From an uncultured Methylobacillus sp. (GTDB taxonomy: Bacteria > Pseudomonadota > Gammaproteobacteria > Burkholderiales > Methylophilaceae), in NCBI GenBank assembly GCA_946478965.1, contig CAMLDQ010000067.1, positions 1-11,383 on the forward strand: a stretch of DNA of 11,383 bases. The letters run 5' to 3'. The translations under genes were made by a program, and so were the position numbers. This document shows, one piece after another, positions 1 through 5,861 of the stretch (the stretch's first letter is position 1; the number at the start of each line of letters is the position of its first letter). The notes under the pieces were generated by a model. The model did no database searches. It saw only the letters and a list, made by a program, of their open reading frames with translations, and was not told the origin of the DNA.

Positions 1-2
1 CT

Positions 3-113
3 GACCTCTACGTGTCAGATGAACTGTGGAGCGAACTGAGAAATGATGTTACTTGGCTTATTGAGCAACTTTTCAAATTTGTGTCAGATCTTCAAGCCAA
101 ACATGGTGGCTAA
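3..113 (+). CDS. C-terminal end of an integron cassette ORF (partial, cut by window start)
   Basis: An open frame enters from the left edge and gives 36 residues, beginning DLYVSDELWSELRND and ending LQAKHGG, before a TAA at 111-113. The peptide is acidic to amphipathic and looks helical; I recognise no family. The stop codon sits inside the first core (GGCTAAC, 108-114) of a convincing attC site, which is how ORFs in integron gene cassettes usually end. That position is the main reason to accept this short fragment as real. The function cannot be inferred from the visible part, and the start lies outside the window. Confidence 0.55.
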   Translation, partial: DLYVSDELWSELRNDVTWLIEQLFKFVSDLQAKHGG

Positions 114-188
114 CCATTCGGTCAAGCGGGACTGGCCTACAGCAGGCTTCGCCAGCTTCCGGCCAGCCCCTTACCTTCAACGTTAGGC
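108..188 (+). other. Integron attC recombination site
   Basis: The site is bounded by an R''-type core GGCTAAC (108-114) and an R'-type core GTTAGGC (182-188), inverted relative to each other with one mismatch. Inside, CTGGCC (132-137) pairs with GGCCAG (161-166), and GGG (128-130) pairs with CCC (167-169). A131 is left unpaired, like the extrahelical bases that integrases recognise on the folded bottom strand. AA (124-125) can pair with TT (171-172), extending the arm. The terminal loop holds a small GGC-TTC-GCC hairpin. The length, 81 bases, is within the normal attC range. It separates the partial cassette from the cassette at 198-716 and implies that an integron integrase and attI lie to the left. 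Confidence 0.88.
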
Positions 189-197
189 GCTTTTGAG

Positions 198-716
198 ATG
201 GCGGAGATCACTTGGCCAGTGGGACATATGCGAGAAGGTCATGTGCCTGACATGAAAACAGTCTTGTTGGACCTTCATCGCCTCTTGGCAATCTTTCTGT
301 CTAGCCGATCGTTCGCCGAGATTGCGCGAGAGGACATTGATGACCCACTCATTGAGCTCCAAGAGTGGGAGGTCGACGAAATCACACGAATCCTAATTAC
401 CTCTGCAGTTATGGGCCGGATTCTTGATGACCGAGGTGGCCCTGAACTAGATCAGAAACCGACTAACTGCGGGGAGCTCATCGAAGATCTCATAGCCCCT
501 AGCATGTGGATACCACTATCGTTACGCGAGGCCTGTAACAAAATCATTCACGCCACAAAGGTTCGTACCGACCTAGAGCAGGACGCCAAGAACGGACTCG
601 CCTACTTCAATCCAATCATGTATTTCTACGGACAACGGAACGGTAAAGACTGGAAAGCCACATTGTTCATTCAAGACTTTGTGCGGGACTTCTATGTTCG
701 TTACAAAAACGCCTAA
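198..716 (+). CDS. Orphan integron-cassette protein of unknown function (172 aa)
   Basis: This is the only ORF of the second cassette. The ATG lies 9 bases after the attC core, and the TAA (714-716) lies inside the next GCCTAAC core, so the ORF fills the cassette. The protein is soluble, with no signal peptide or membrane span. Residues 20-75 look helical and acidic. The best-defined block is SLREACNKIIHA (108-119), followed by MYFYGQRNGKDWKATL (141-156), which looks like a small strand-turn-strand piece. R110 and H118 recall the RNase motif of HEPN proteins, but the spacing is R-x7-H rather than the usual R-x4-6-H, so I do not call it HEPN. There is no clear Shine-Dalgarno for ATG 198, only GAG just upstream; ATG 228 (M11) and ATG 252 (M19) are alternative starts. 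By eye its codons are less GC-rich than those of the chromosomal genes to the right, as expected for a mobile cassette. Confidence 0.8.
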   Translation: MAEITWPVGHMREGHVPDMKTVLLDLHRLLAIFLSSRSFAEIAREDIDDPLIELQEWEVDEITRILITSAVMGRILDDRGGPELDQKPTNCGELIEDLIAPSMWIPLSLREACNKIIHATKVRTDLEQDAKNGLAYFNPIMYFYGQRNGKDWKATLFIQDFVRDFYVRYKNA

Positions 717-801
717 CCTGTCTCTACGGACTTCCCCCACCCGTCAAGTAAACCCTGCCTGACGCCCGGTAAAACCGGGCGTTGGTTTTTCAGCGTTATA
801 C
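711..801 (+). other. Broken or highly diverged terminal attC: intact R'' core, no matching R' core
   Basis: GCCTAAC at 711-717 is a perfect R''-type core and carries the stop codon of the upstream cassette ORF. A normal attC should then fold back to a GTTAGGC-like core within about 60-140 bases. The only candidate is GTTATAC at 795-801, preceded by TTTCAGC, which faintly resembles an L'-R' junction but breaks the GTTRRRY consensus. No symmetric L''/L' arms are visible; the centre is a terminator hairpin instead. I read this as the disrupted last attC of the array. It could instead be a divergent attC whose loop contains a terminator. Confidence 0.45.
762..790 (+). terminator. Strong rho-independent terminator closing the cassette array
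   Basis: A perfect 9-bp stem, ACGCCCGGT (762-770) with ACCGGGCGT (774-782), has a 3-base AAA loop. TGG and then a run of five T (786-790) follow on the plus strand. It lies 46 bases after the stop codon of the 172-aa cassette gene and would end transcripts running rightwards out of the array. The opposite strand has no comparable T tract. Confidence 0.8.
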
Positions 802-839
802 GGCAATACCCCTGCAATTTGCGCGATACCGTCAAGGAT

Positions 840-1075
840 CAGACTGCATCGACATACGGTACCGAATTCGGCAATGAGGCCGCGCAGCCGGTCGTAGAGG
901 GCTGTCCATTCTTCGAGGAAGCATTGCCGGGTGAGGCGCGGGCTTCCATGCCGATCAGGCACGGCGGCAGTTGCGCGGTCAGCGCAGCCAACTGGTCGCG
1001 CGGCACTCCAGGCTTGACCAGGACGGCGCGGCCATTCTGGTCAAGCCCGTGCAAAGCGAATATATTCTTGGCGGG
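840..1075 (-). pseudogene. IS110-family transposase relic, truncated, internally deleted and frameshifted
   Basis: Read on the minus strand from about 1072, one frame gives AKNIFALHGLDQNG, then VPRDQLAALTAQ and LPPCLIGMEA (to about 938). This is the N-terminal DEDD/RuvC-like region of IS110-family transposases just after the GID-AK motif. The match then stops. In a different frame, from about 938 down to 848, the sequence reads RLTRQCFLEEWTALYDRL followed by RGLIAEFG, which corresponds to the more distal 'RQ-FVEERTAL-NRLRGLLAEFG' block of the same family. The roughly 50-60 residues that should separate the blocks are missing, as are the start, the first catalytic Asp and the whole C-terminal half. 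The gene is certainly dead. It lies next to the broken last attC. Some IS110-family elements (the IS1111-attC group) are known to insert into attC sites, so a causal link is plausible but unproven. I cannot see intact element ends. Confidence 0.78.
1038..1066 (+). promoter_or_regulatory. Candidate sigma-70 promoter for the DUF202 gene, inside the IS relic
   Basis: TGGTCA (1038-1043, four of six bases matching TTGACA) and TATATT (1061-1066, five of six matching TATAAT) are 17 bases apart. The start point would be near 1073, giving a leader of about 65 bases before the ATG at 1138. This is the best-looking promoter between the terminator at 762-790 and the first chromosomal gene. The evidence is only a motif match. 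Confidence 0.33.
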
Positions 1076-1137
1076 ATGGGGAGCGCTTGCACATTCAAAG
1101 CGTGCCGCAATACCCTGGAACCCGAGGAGAACATTCC

Positions 1138-1506
1138 ATGCCTGATAACGATCCGCGAATCTTTTTTGCCTCCGAGCGCACCCTGCTGGCCTGGATACGC
1201 ACGGGGATCGCCATTATTGCGCTGGGGTTCGTGGTTTCGCGGTTCGGCCTTTTCCTGCGCCTGCTCGGAAGCCGGGACGGCACGGATATCGAGAGCCGCG
1301 TTTCAATCTCCGGCATGCTGGGAATCGCTTTCGTGCTGCTGGGTGCGTTTGCGGTTATTGCCGCCTCCTTGCAGCATCGTCGCTTTATCTCGACGCTGCT
1401 TAGCCAGGATTGGCCGCAAGCCTATTCCAGGAATTTCGCCATCCGCCTCGCGCTTGCCATCGGCTTGCTGGGGATCCTGCTGGCGGCTTACCTGTTCGTC
1501 GCTTGA
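1138..1506 (+). CDS. DUF202 (YidH-like) small inner-membrane protein
   Basis: This 122-residue protein belongs to the DUF202 family. Its signature lies at residues 10-36: FASERTLLAWIRTGIA runs directly into the first hydrophobic helix IIALGFVVSRFGLFL. Further membrane spans lie at about 57-78 and 101-121, giving a three-span protein with a short cytoplasmic N-terminus. The family's biochemical role is unknown. I chose the ATG at 1138 over the upstream in-frame TTG because GAGGAGA (1124-1130) sits 7 bases before it and the DUF202 core begins at once. The preceding DNA is an IS relic, so this is the first intact chromosomal gene after the accessory segment. It is followed at 52 bases by the cation exchanger gene and may be co-transcribed with it. 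Confidence 0.88.
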   Translation: MPDNDPRIFFASERTLLAWIRTGIAIIALGFVVSRFGLFLRLLGSRDGTDIESRVSISGMLGIAFVLLGAFAVIAASLQHRRFISTLLSQDWPQAYSRNFAIRLALAIGLLGILLAAYLFVA

Positions 1507-1557
1507 CGTTGCTTTATCTTCCTTGCTCCGATCCGGCGCCGTGAACACTCCAGAGCA

Positions 1558-2487
1558 ATGAACGAATATCTCGCTTTGCTCCTGGGATTGGCCTGTGCCG
1601 GCATCGGCGGAGAATTGTTCGTTCGCGGCGCCGTCGGGCTGGGCCACTGGGCGCGAATCTCGCCGGGAATCATCGGCGCCACGGTGGCTGCGTTTGCCAC
1701 TTCCAGCCCGGAACTGTCCGTTTCCATCAATGCGGCACTTGCAGGGACACCGCAAATCGCGCTGGGCGATGCGCTGGGCAGCAATGTGTTGAATGTCGCC
1801 CTGATTCTGGCGCTGACGCTGGCGATATCCGGCATCCAAAGCCCACGCGGCAGCGTCAAGCGGGATTTTCCGGTGGCATTATGCGTCCCCGCGATTACCG
1901 GCTTGCTGTTCCTGGATGGCGAGCTCTCGCGACTGGATGGCTGCTTGATGCTGGGAATGTTCTGCGTCTGGATCGTTGCCACCGTCATCGAGGCCCGCAG
2001 ACAGCGCAGCGCCGCAGGCCGCGTTCTTGGCGAACAGCGCGGTTGGCTGATCGTGCTCTCGTGCGGTTTCGGTCTTGCGTTTCTGGCAACGGCGGGCAGC
2101 CTGATCGTGCATGGCGCGACCCGCATCGCCGTCTCTTTCGGCATCGATGCCTTCACGGTCGGCGCGACCATCGTCGCAGTCGGGACTTCCATCCCGGAAC
2201 TGGCGACGGCGATCGTTTCCAAACTTCGCGGCCACGACGAGGTGGGGCTGGGGACGCTCCTCGGCAGCAATATTTTCAACGGTCTTTTCATTGTTGCCGT
2301 AGCCGCTATCATCCATCCAATCACGGTGGGCTGGCATGAAGTCGCCGAGGCGTTGGCATTCGGATTTTTGGCTTTAATATGCACCTATCCGCCTCGCAGC
2401 GGATTTATTGCAAGGTGGCGCGGGTTCCTGTTATTGGCTCTGTATTTTTTCTACCTTGCCACCCTGCTGCGCTCATCGATGACCTGA
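1558..2487 (+). CDS. Calcium/sodium antiporter of the CaxA/YrbG family
   Basis: This 309-residue inner-membrane protein is an exchanger of the Ca2+/cation antiporter superfamily, expected to move Ca2+ against Na+ (or H+/K+). Both inverted alpha-repeats are present. The first is GATVAAFATSSPELSVS (40-56) with GDALGSNVLNV (70-80). The second is GATIVAVGTSIPELATA (202-218) with GTLLGSNIFNG (232-242). The conserved ion-binding glutamates are E52 and E214. About ten hydrophobic spans run from 3 to 305, and the length is normal for bacterial members (300-370 aa). The start ATG at 1558 has only a weak purine stretch (AGAG) before it, but the N-terminal helix begins at once. The next gene, tspO, starts about 30 bases after the stop, suggesting a shared transcript. 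Confidence 0.92.
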   Translation: MNEYLALLLGLACAGIGGELFVRGAVGLGHWARISPGIIGATVAAFATSSPELSVSINAALAGTPQIALGDALGSNVLNVALILALTLAISGIQSPRGSVKRDFPVALCVPAITGLLFLDGELSRLDGCLMLGMFCVWIVATVIEARRQRSAAGRVLGEQRGWLIVLSCGFGLAFLATAGSLIVHGATRIAVSFGIDAFTVGATIVAVGTSIPELATAIVSKLRGHDEVGLGTLLGSNIFNGLFIVAVAAIIHPITVGWHEVAEALAFGFLALICTYPPRSGFIARWRGFLLLALYFFYLATLLRSSMT

Positions 2488-2519
2488 CCCGAAACTTTTC
2501 TAACAGTGGACATATGCTC

Positions 2520-3008
2520 ATGAATCGTCATCCCTTTTTTGCCCAATGTTTAGGTTTTATTGGATGGCTGGCGATCGCCTTTTCCGCCGCTGCCGTGGGT
2601 GCGATCGCTTCCGTCGGGGCGCCGCAGTTCTATGCCAGCCTGACCCAGCCGGATTGGGCGCCGCCCGGCTGGCTGTTCGGCCCGGTCTGGACGGCGCTGT
2701 TCACCCTGATGGGCATCGCCGCCTGGCTGGTGTGGCGGGAACGGCCCGGCAGCCGGGGCGCCCTGGCGCTGTTTCTCGTGCAGCTCGCGGTGAATGCGCT
2801 GTGGTCATGGCTCTTTTTCGTCTGGCACCTGGGCGCCGCTGCCTTTGCCGAAATGATAGTGCTGCTCGGCCTGATTGCCGCCACCATCGCTAGCTTCTGG
2901 CGCATCAAGCGCATCGCGGCAACCCTGCTCGTGCCGTATCTGCTTTGGGTGGGCTTCGCCACGCTGCTTACCTGGACCCTATGGCAATCCAATCCAGCAC
3001 GGTTATAA
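2520..3008 (+). CDS. tspO: TspO/MBR family membrane protein (translocator protein homologue)
   Basis: This 162-residue five-helix membrane protein of the TspO/MBR (peripheral benzodiazepine receptor) family would bind tetrapyrroles or sterol-like ligands and is usually linked to porphyrin, light or oxygen stress responses. The hallmark tryptophan-rich blocks are present: PDWAPPGWLFGPVWT (45-58), NALWSWLFFVWH (92-103) and PYLLWVGFATLLTW (139-152). Length matches the family (about 150-170). The open frame extends further upstream inside the exchanger gene, but the family match begins near here. ATG 2520 has AGTGGA (2505-2510) 9 bases upstream; ATG 2514, two codons earlier, is almost as good. 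It starts 32 bases after the exchanger stop, so the two are probably co-transcribed. The natural ligand cannot be told from sequence. Confidence 0.92.
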   Translation: MNRHPFFAQCLGFIGWLAIAFSAAAVGAIASVGAPQFYASLTQPDWAPPGWLFGPVWTALFTLMGIAAWLVWRERPGSRGALALFLVQLAVNALWSWLFFVWHLGAAAFAEMIVLLGLIAATIASFWRIKRIAATLLVPYLLWVGFATLLTWTLWQSNPARL

Positions 3009-3104
3009 GCGCGCCGTGCAATAGGCGATGCGCGCCTCCAAACGCATGGTGAATAGATCGATTAGACGCTAGACTAGAGCTAACCAAAGCCACCAGACTG
3101 AGCA

Positions 3105-3617
3105 ATGAGCGTTTTTTCAACCGCAACTTGGGAACTTCTGAGCTACGTGGTCACCGTCGTCGGCCTGCCGCTCGCCATTTGCGTGTTCCTGTACGAACAA
3201 CGCAAGGAGCGCGAAAACGAGGACGAAGAGGTCTACCAACTGCTCTCGGACAATTACCAGGATTTCCTCAAGGTAGCGCTGGAGCATTCCGACCTCAGGC
3301 TTTTCTCGGACGAAACCTTGAGCCTACTGAACCCGGAGCAGGAAGAACGCTTGCTGATCATCTGCGCAATGCTGGTCTCCTTGTTCGAGCGTGCCTACCT
3401 GCTGTTGTACCAGGAGGCGATGTCGGGCAGGCAGGCACGGCGCTGGAATTCGTGGGAGGACTACATTTTCGAATGGTGCCGCAAACCGCATTTTCGGGCA
3501 CGCTTACCGCAACTGCTGAGCGGCGAAGATCCGGATTTCGTGAAATACATCGAGGGCGTGGCGCGCCGCGAAGTACAGAAATCCGGGCAGCCGGTGCTGA
3601 CCGGCGGCATGGGATAA
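3105..3617 (+). CDS. Uncharacterised single-span membrane protein (170 aa)
   Basis: I recognise no named family. One N-terminal hydrophobic helix (about residues 9-30) is followed by a charged stretch, EQRKERENEDEE (31-42), and a mainly helical cytoplasmic domain. Notable blocks are YQLLSDNYQDFLKVAL (44-59), a hydrophobic helix at 83-103 that may be buried or a second membrane-associated helix, and NSWEDYIFEWCRKPHFR (115-131), a Trp-rich segment. The shape suggests a membrane-anchored scaffold or regulator. There is no strong Shine-Dalgarno; ATG 3105 is preceded by CTGAG. It lies 96 bases after tspO and ends 15 bases before the TMEM175-type channel gene, so it is very likely translated from the same mRNA as the channel. 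Translational coupling with that channel is the only functional hint. Confidence 0.82.
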   Translation: MSVFSTATWELLSYVVTVVGLPLAICVFLYEQRKERENEDEEVYQLLSDNYQDFLKVALEHSDLRLFSDETLSLLNPEQEERLLIICAMLVSLFERAYLLLYQEAMSGRQARRWNSWEDYIFEWCRKPHFRARLPQLLSGEDPDFVKYIEGVARREVQKSGQPVLTGGMG

Positions 3618-3632
3618 CGGAGCGAGCGCAGA

Positions 3633-4217
3633 ATGCACAAGGGAAGAGTCGAAGCCTTCAGCGACGGAGTTCTGGCCATCATCATCACCATCATGGTGCT
3701 GGAGCTGAAGGTGCCGCACGGGGAAGCTCTGCAGGACCTGCGGCCGCTGGTGCCGAATGTGCTCAGCTACGTGCTGAGTTTTCTGTACGTGGGCATTTAC
3801 TGGAACAACCACCACCATCTCTTCCACGCAACGCGGCAAGTCTCGGGCGGGGTGCTGTGGGCGAACCTGAACCTGCTGTTCTGGCTGTCGCTGTTTCCGT
3901 TCGCCACCGCATGGATGGGCGAAAGCCCTCATGCGCCGCTGCCCTCGGCCCTCTACGGCGCGGTGCTATTCATGGCAGCCGTCGCGTATACCCTGCTGCA
4001 GACCTGCCTGATACGGCGCGACGGGCCCGATTCGCTGCTGCGCGCCGCTGTCGGCTCGGACTGGAAAGGCAAGCTTTCCCCCGTCCTCTACCTCGCGGGG
4101 ATCGCGGCTTCCTTCTTGCAACCGTGGCTGGCGCAGTCGATTTATGCGCTGGTGGCGCTGCTGTGGCTGGTGCCCGACCGCCGCATCGAGCATATCCTGG
4201 GCACAACAGGCGATTGA
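3633..4217 (+). CDS. TMEM175-family (DUF1211) potassium channel
   Basis: This 194-residue protein with about six hydrophobic spans fits the prokaryotic TMEM175 family: tetrameric K+ channels lacking the TVGYG selectivity filter. The family signature R-x3-F-S-D is at residues 5-11 (RVEAFSDG), followed by pore-helix 1 VLAIIITIMVLELKVP (13-28). Another family-typical block is NNHHHLFHAT (58-67), followed by LFWLSLFPFATAW (84-96). Length is normal (about 190-230). Start ATG 3633 has GGAG (3619-3622) 10 bases upstream. The preceding unknown membrane protein gene ends 15 bases before it. After the stop comes a small CGCCG-CACG-CGGCG hairpin (4218-4231) without a proper T tract, which may weaken read-through into the cyclase gene. 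Confidence 0.9.
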   Translation: MHKGRVEAFSDGVLAIIITIMVLELKVPHGEALQDLRPLVPNVLSYVLSFLYVGIYWNNHHHLFHATRQVSGGVLWANLNLLFWLSLFPFATAWMGESPHAPLPSALYGAVLFMAAVAYTLLQTCLIRRDGPDSLLRAAVGSDWKGKLSPVLYLAGIAASFLQPWLAQSIYALVALLWLVPDRRIEHILGTTGD

Positions 4218-4262
4218 CGCCGCACGCGGCGAAGCAAAACTTTTGGAACTGGAAATTTGAGA

Positions 4263-5201
4263 ATGGATGACGCCCTGACCCCGATGGAACCGGACGACGA
4301 TGTCTACAAGAGATTGCTGGAATCGACCAAGGCCATTCCCTGGAAAATCGACTGGGGCACGCTGACTTTTGCCTATATCGGTCCGCAAATCGAGCGCCTG
4401 CTCGGCTGGGAGCCTTCCAGCTGGGTATCGGTGGAGGATTGGGCATCGCGCATGCATCCCGACGACCGCGCCTGGGTGGTGGATTTCTGCGTCGCGCAAT
4501 CGCAGGCGGGTACCGATCATGAAGCCGACTACCGGGCACTGAACAAGGACGGCGAGTATGTCTGGATTCGCGATGTGGTGCATGTGGTGCGCAAGGAAAA
4601 TGGCGACGTGGACTCCCTGATCGGTTTCATGTTCGACATCAGCGAACGAAAACGTACCGAGGAGCGGTTGCTCGAACTGCAAAAGGAACTGGAAGAGCTT
4701 TCCTACAAGGACGGCCTTACCAATATCGCCAACCGCCGCATGTTTGACACGGTAATGGAACTGGAATGGACCCAGGCGGTGCGGAACCGGCAGCCGCTTT
4801 CGCTGATCCTTCTCGATATCGACTACTTCAAGCAATATAACGACCTCTATGGCCACCTTGCCGGCGACGATTGCCTGAAACTGGTGGCAAAGGCGCTGGA
4901 AAGCGCGGCTACACGTTCGCGCGACTTCCTGGCCCGATTCGGTGGCGAGGAATTCGTCCTGATTCTTCCGGAAACCGATGCGGAAGCCGCCAATGTCGTG
5001 GCGGAGCGTTGCCGTAATGCGATCTTCAAGGAACAAATCGCCCATGCCGCCTCGGCCGTGAGCCAGATACTGACGATCAGCATCGGGGCTGGCACCCTCG
5101 TACCCACCCATCAGGACGATATGAAATCCTTCATCGCCCGGGTCGACCGTAGTCTTTACGATGCCAAGCAGAAGGGGCGCAACTGTATCGTACAACCCTG
5201 A
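4263..5201 (+). CDS. PAS-GGDEF diguanylate cyclase
   Basis: This 312-residue soluble signalling enzyme is predicted to make c-di-GMP from two GTP. An N-terminal PAS domain with its C-terminal motif (PAS_3 type, about 15-128; GWEPSSWVSVEDW, MHPDD, DGEYVWIRD, FMFDISERK) leads through a short coiled linker (131-147) into a GGDEF domain (about 148-310). Catalytic features are intact: LLDIDYFKQYND (183-194) holds the metal-binding Asp, and GGEEF is at 227-231. An inhibitory RxxD site, R218-S-R-D221, stands in the correct place before GGEEF, so product inhibition is expected. There is no EAL domain and no membrane span. I prefer ATG 4263, with TGGAAA (4250-4255) 7 bases upstream, over the in-frame TTG at 4257. 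The PAS ligand is unknown. The gene begins 45 bases after the channel gene and may share its transcript. Confidence 0.93.
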   Translation: MDDALTPMEPDDDVYKRLLESTKAIPWKIDWGTLTFAYIGPQIERLLGWEPSSWVSVEDWASRMHPDDRAWVVDFCVAQSQAGTDHEADYRALNKDGEYVWIRDVVHVVRKENGDVDSLIGFMFDISERKRTEERLLELQKELEELSYKDGLTNIANRRMFDTVMELEWTQAVRNRQPLSLILLDIDYFKQYNDLYGHLAGDDCLKLVAKALESAATRSRDFLARFGGEEFVLILPETDAEAANVVAERCRNAIFKEQIAHAASAVSQILTISIGAGTLVPTHQDDMKSFIARVDRSLYDAKQKGRNCIVQP

Positions 5202-5279
5202 AGTGCAAAGCCATTGGCCTGACTGTAGCCAAATCAGGAGATCAATCATTACTGCTTTCAATTTTCTGGAGATCGCCTC

Positions 5280-5771
5280 ATGAGCCTGCGCACCCTGTTG
5301 CTGCTTCTTGGCATCATCGTTTTGGCCGTGTTCAGCCTGCTGAACTGGTCGGCCATCATGACTCCAACATCACTTTCGCTCGGGGTCACACAGATCCAGG
5401 CCCCTATCGGGTTCGTGATGCTGGTCGTACTGCTTGTAGTATCAGGAGGCTTCCTCTCTTCGCTTATCTATCTGCGTTCAATCTGGTTGCTGGAATCACG
5501 CCGCCAAGCCAAGGAGCTGCTTGCACAACGCCAGCTGGCCGAACAGGCAGAATCTTCGCGGCTGACTGAATTGCGGGCGCTTCTGGAAAAGGAGTTACGT
5601 CAGCTGAACGACCGCCAGGACGCAAGCCACACCCAGCTGCTGGGGCGCATGGAAACGCTCGAGCGCGGGCTGCGAGATGCGCTGGAAGAGACTCAAAGCA
5701 GCCTCGCAGCCTACATTGGCGAATTGGACGACCATCTGGAAAATGGCAGCCGAAGCCATCGGCCAGACTGA
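5280..5771 (+). CDS. LapA-domain membrane protein with C-terminal coiled coil
   Basis: This 163-residue protein has two N-terminal transmembrane helices (about 4-22 and 42-66). They flank a short loop containing NWSAIMTPTSLSLGVTQIQ (22-40), the layout of the LapA/YciS (DUF1049) domain. A long charged helical region (72-155; LESRRQAKELLAQ, LRALLEKELRQLNDRQ) predicts a cytoplasmic coiled coil. In E. coli LapA works with LapB to control LpxC and lipopolysaccharide synthesis. Here there is no lapB beside it and the tail is longer than in YciS, so I name only the domain. Start ATG 5280 has CTGGAGA 8 bases upstream. It lies 78 bases after the PAS-GGDEF gene and ends before a probable terminator at 5782-5818. 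Confidence 0.75.
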   Translation: MSLRTLLLLLGIIVLAVFSLLNWSAIMTPTSLSLGVTQIQAPIGFVMLVVLLVVSGGFLSSLIYLRSIWLLESRRQAKELLAQRQLAEQAESSRLTELRALLEKELRQLNDRQDASHTQLLGRMETLERGLRDALEETQSSLAAYIGELDDHLENGSRSHRPD

Positions 5772-5781
5772 CCGGGCCGGC

Positions 5782-5818
5782 GAGGCCAAAGCGCCCGTTT
5801 TCGGCCTCTTGCTTTATT
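5782..5818 (+). terminator. Probable rho-independent terminator after the LapA-domain gene
   Basis: GAGGCC (5782-5787) pairs with GGCCTC (5803-5808). Inside, AAA can pair with TTT, leaving a C bulge and a GC-rich loop. A T-rich tail, TTGCTTTATT (5809-5818), follows. It begins 10 bases after the stop codon. The stem is imperfect, so termination may be partial. Confidence 0.5.
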
Positions 5819-5861
5819 ATTGGAAGCCCCTGAACAACGCATAAGCACACGGAGAACATTG

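Noticed and set aside
108..119. HEPN or toxin-antitoxin call for the 172-aa cassette protein (residues 108-119 of that protein, bases about 519-554)
   Set aside because: The Arg and His are separated by seven residues instead of four to six, and there is no partner gene in the cassette. The resemblance is too weak for a functional name.
1087..1137. TTG start at 1087 for the DUF202 gene
   Set aside because: The extra 17 residues are not part of the family, and a good GAGGAGA site points to the ATG at 1138.
819..1145. 108-codon plus-strand frame over the IS110 relic
   Set aside because: It is antisense to the recognisable transposase blocks. It shows no protein-like pattern and ends just after the start of the DUF202 gene.
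3009..3036. GCGCGC...GCGCGC inverted repeat after tspO as a terminator
   Set aside because: The stem is only 6 bp of self-complementary GC with a long loop, and no T tract follows.
4218..4231. CGCCG-CACG-CGGCG hairpin after the TMEM175 gene as a terminator
   Set aside because: It is compact, but AAGCAAAAC separates it from the only T run. I mention it under the channel gene and do not list it as a terminator.
3128..4270. 380-codon plus-strand frame spanning two genes
   Set aside because: It is the shifted frame of the 170-aa protein and the TMEM175 gene. It is Arg/Ala-rich with no domain, whereas the overlapping frames have membrane helices and the RxxxFSD signature.
3966..5261. 431-codon open frame on the minus strand
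   Set aside because: It lies antisense to the TMEM175 and PAS-GGDEF genes, both of which carry clear family motifs. The antisense protein is low-complexity and His/Arg-rich, typical of a GC-rich coding shadow.
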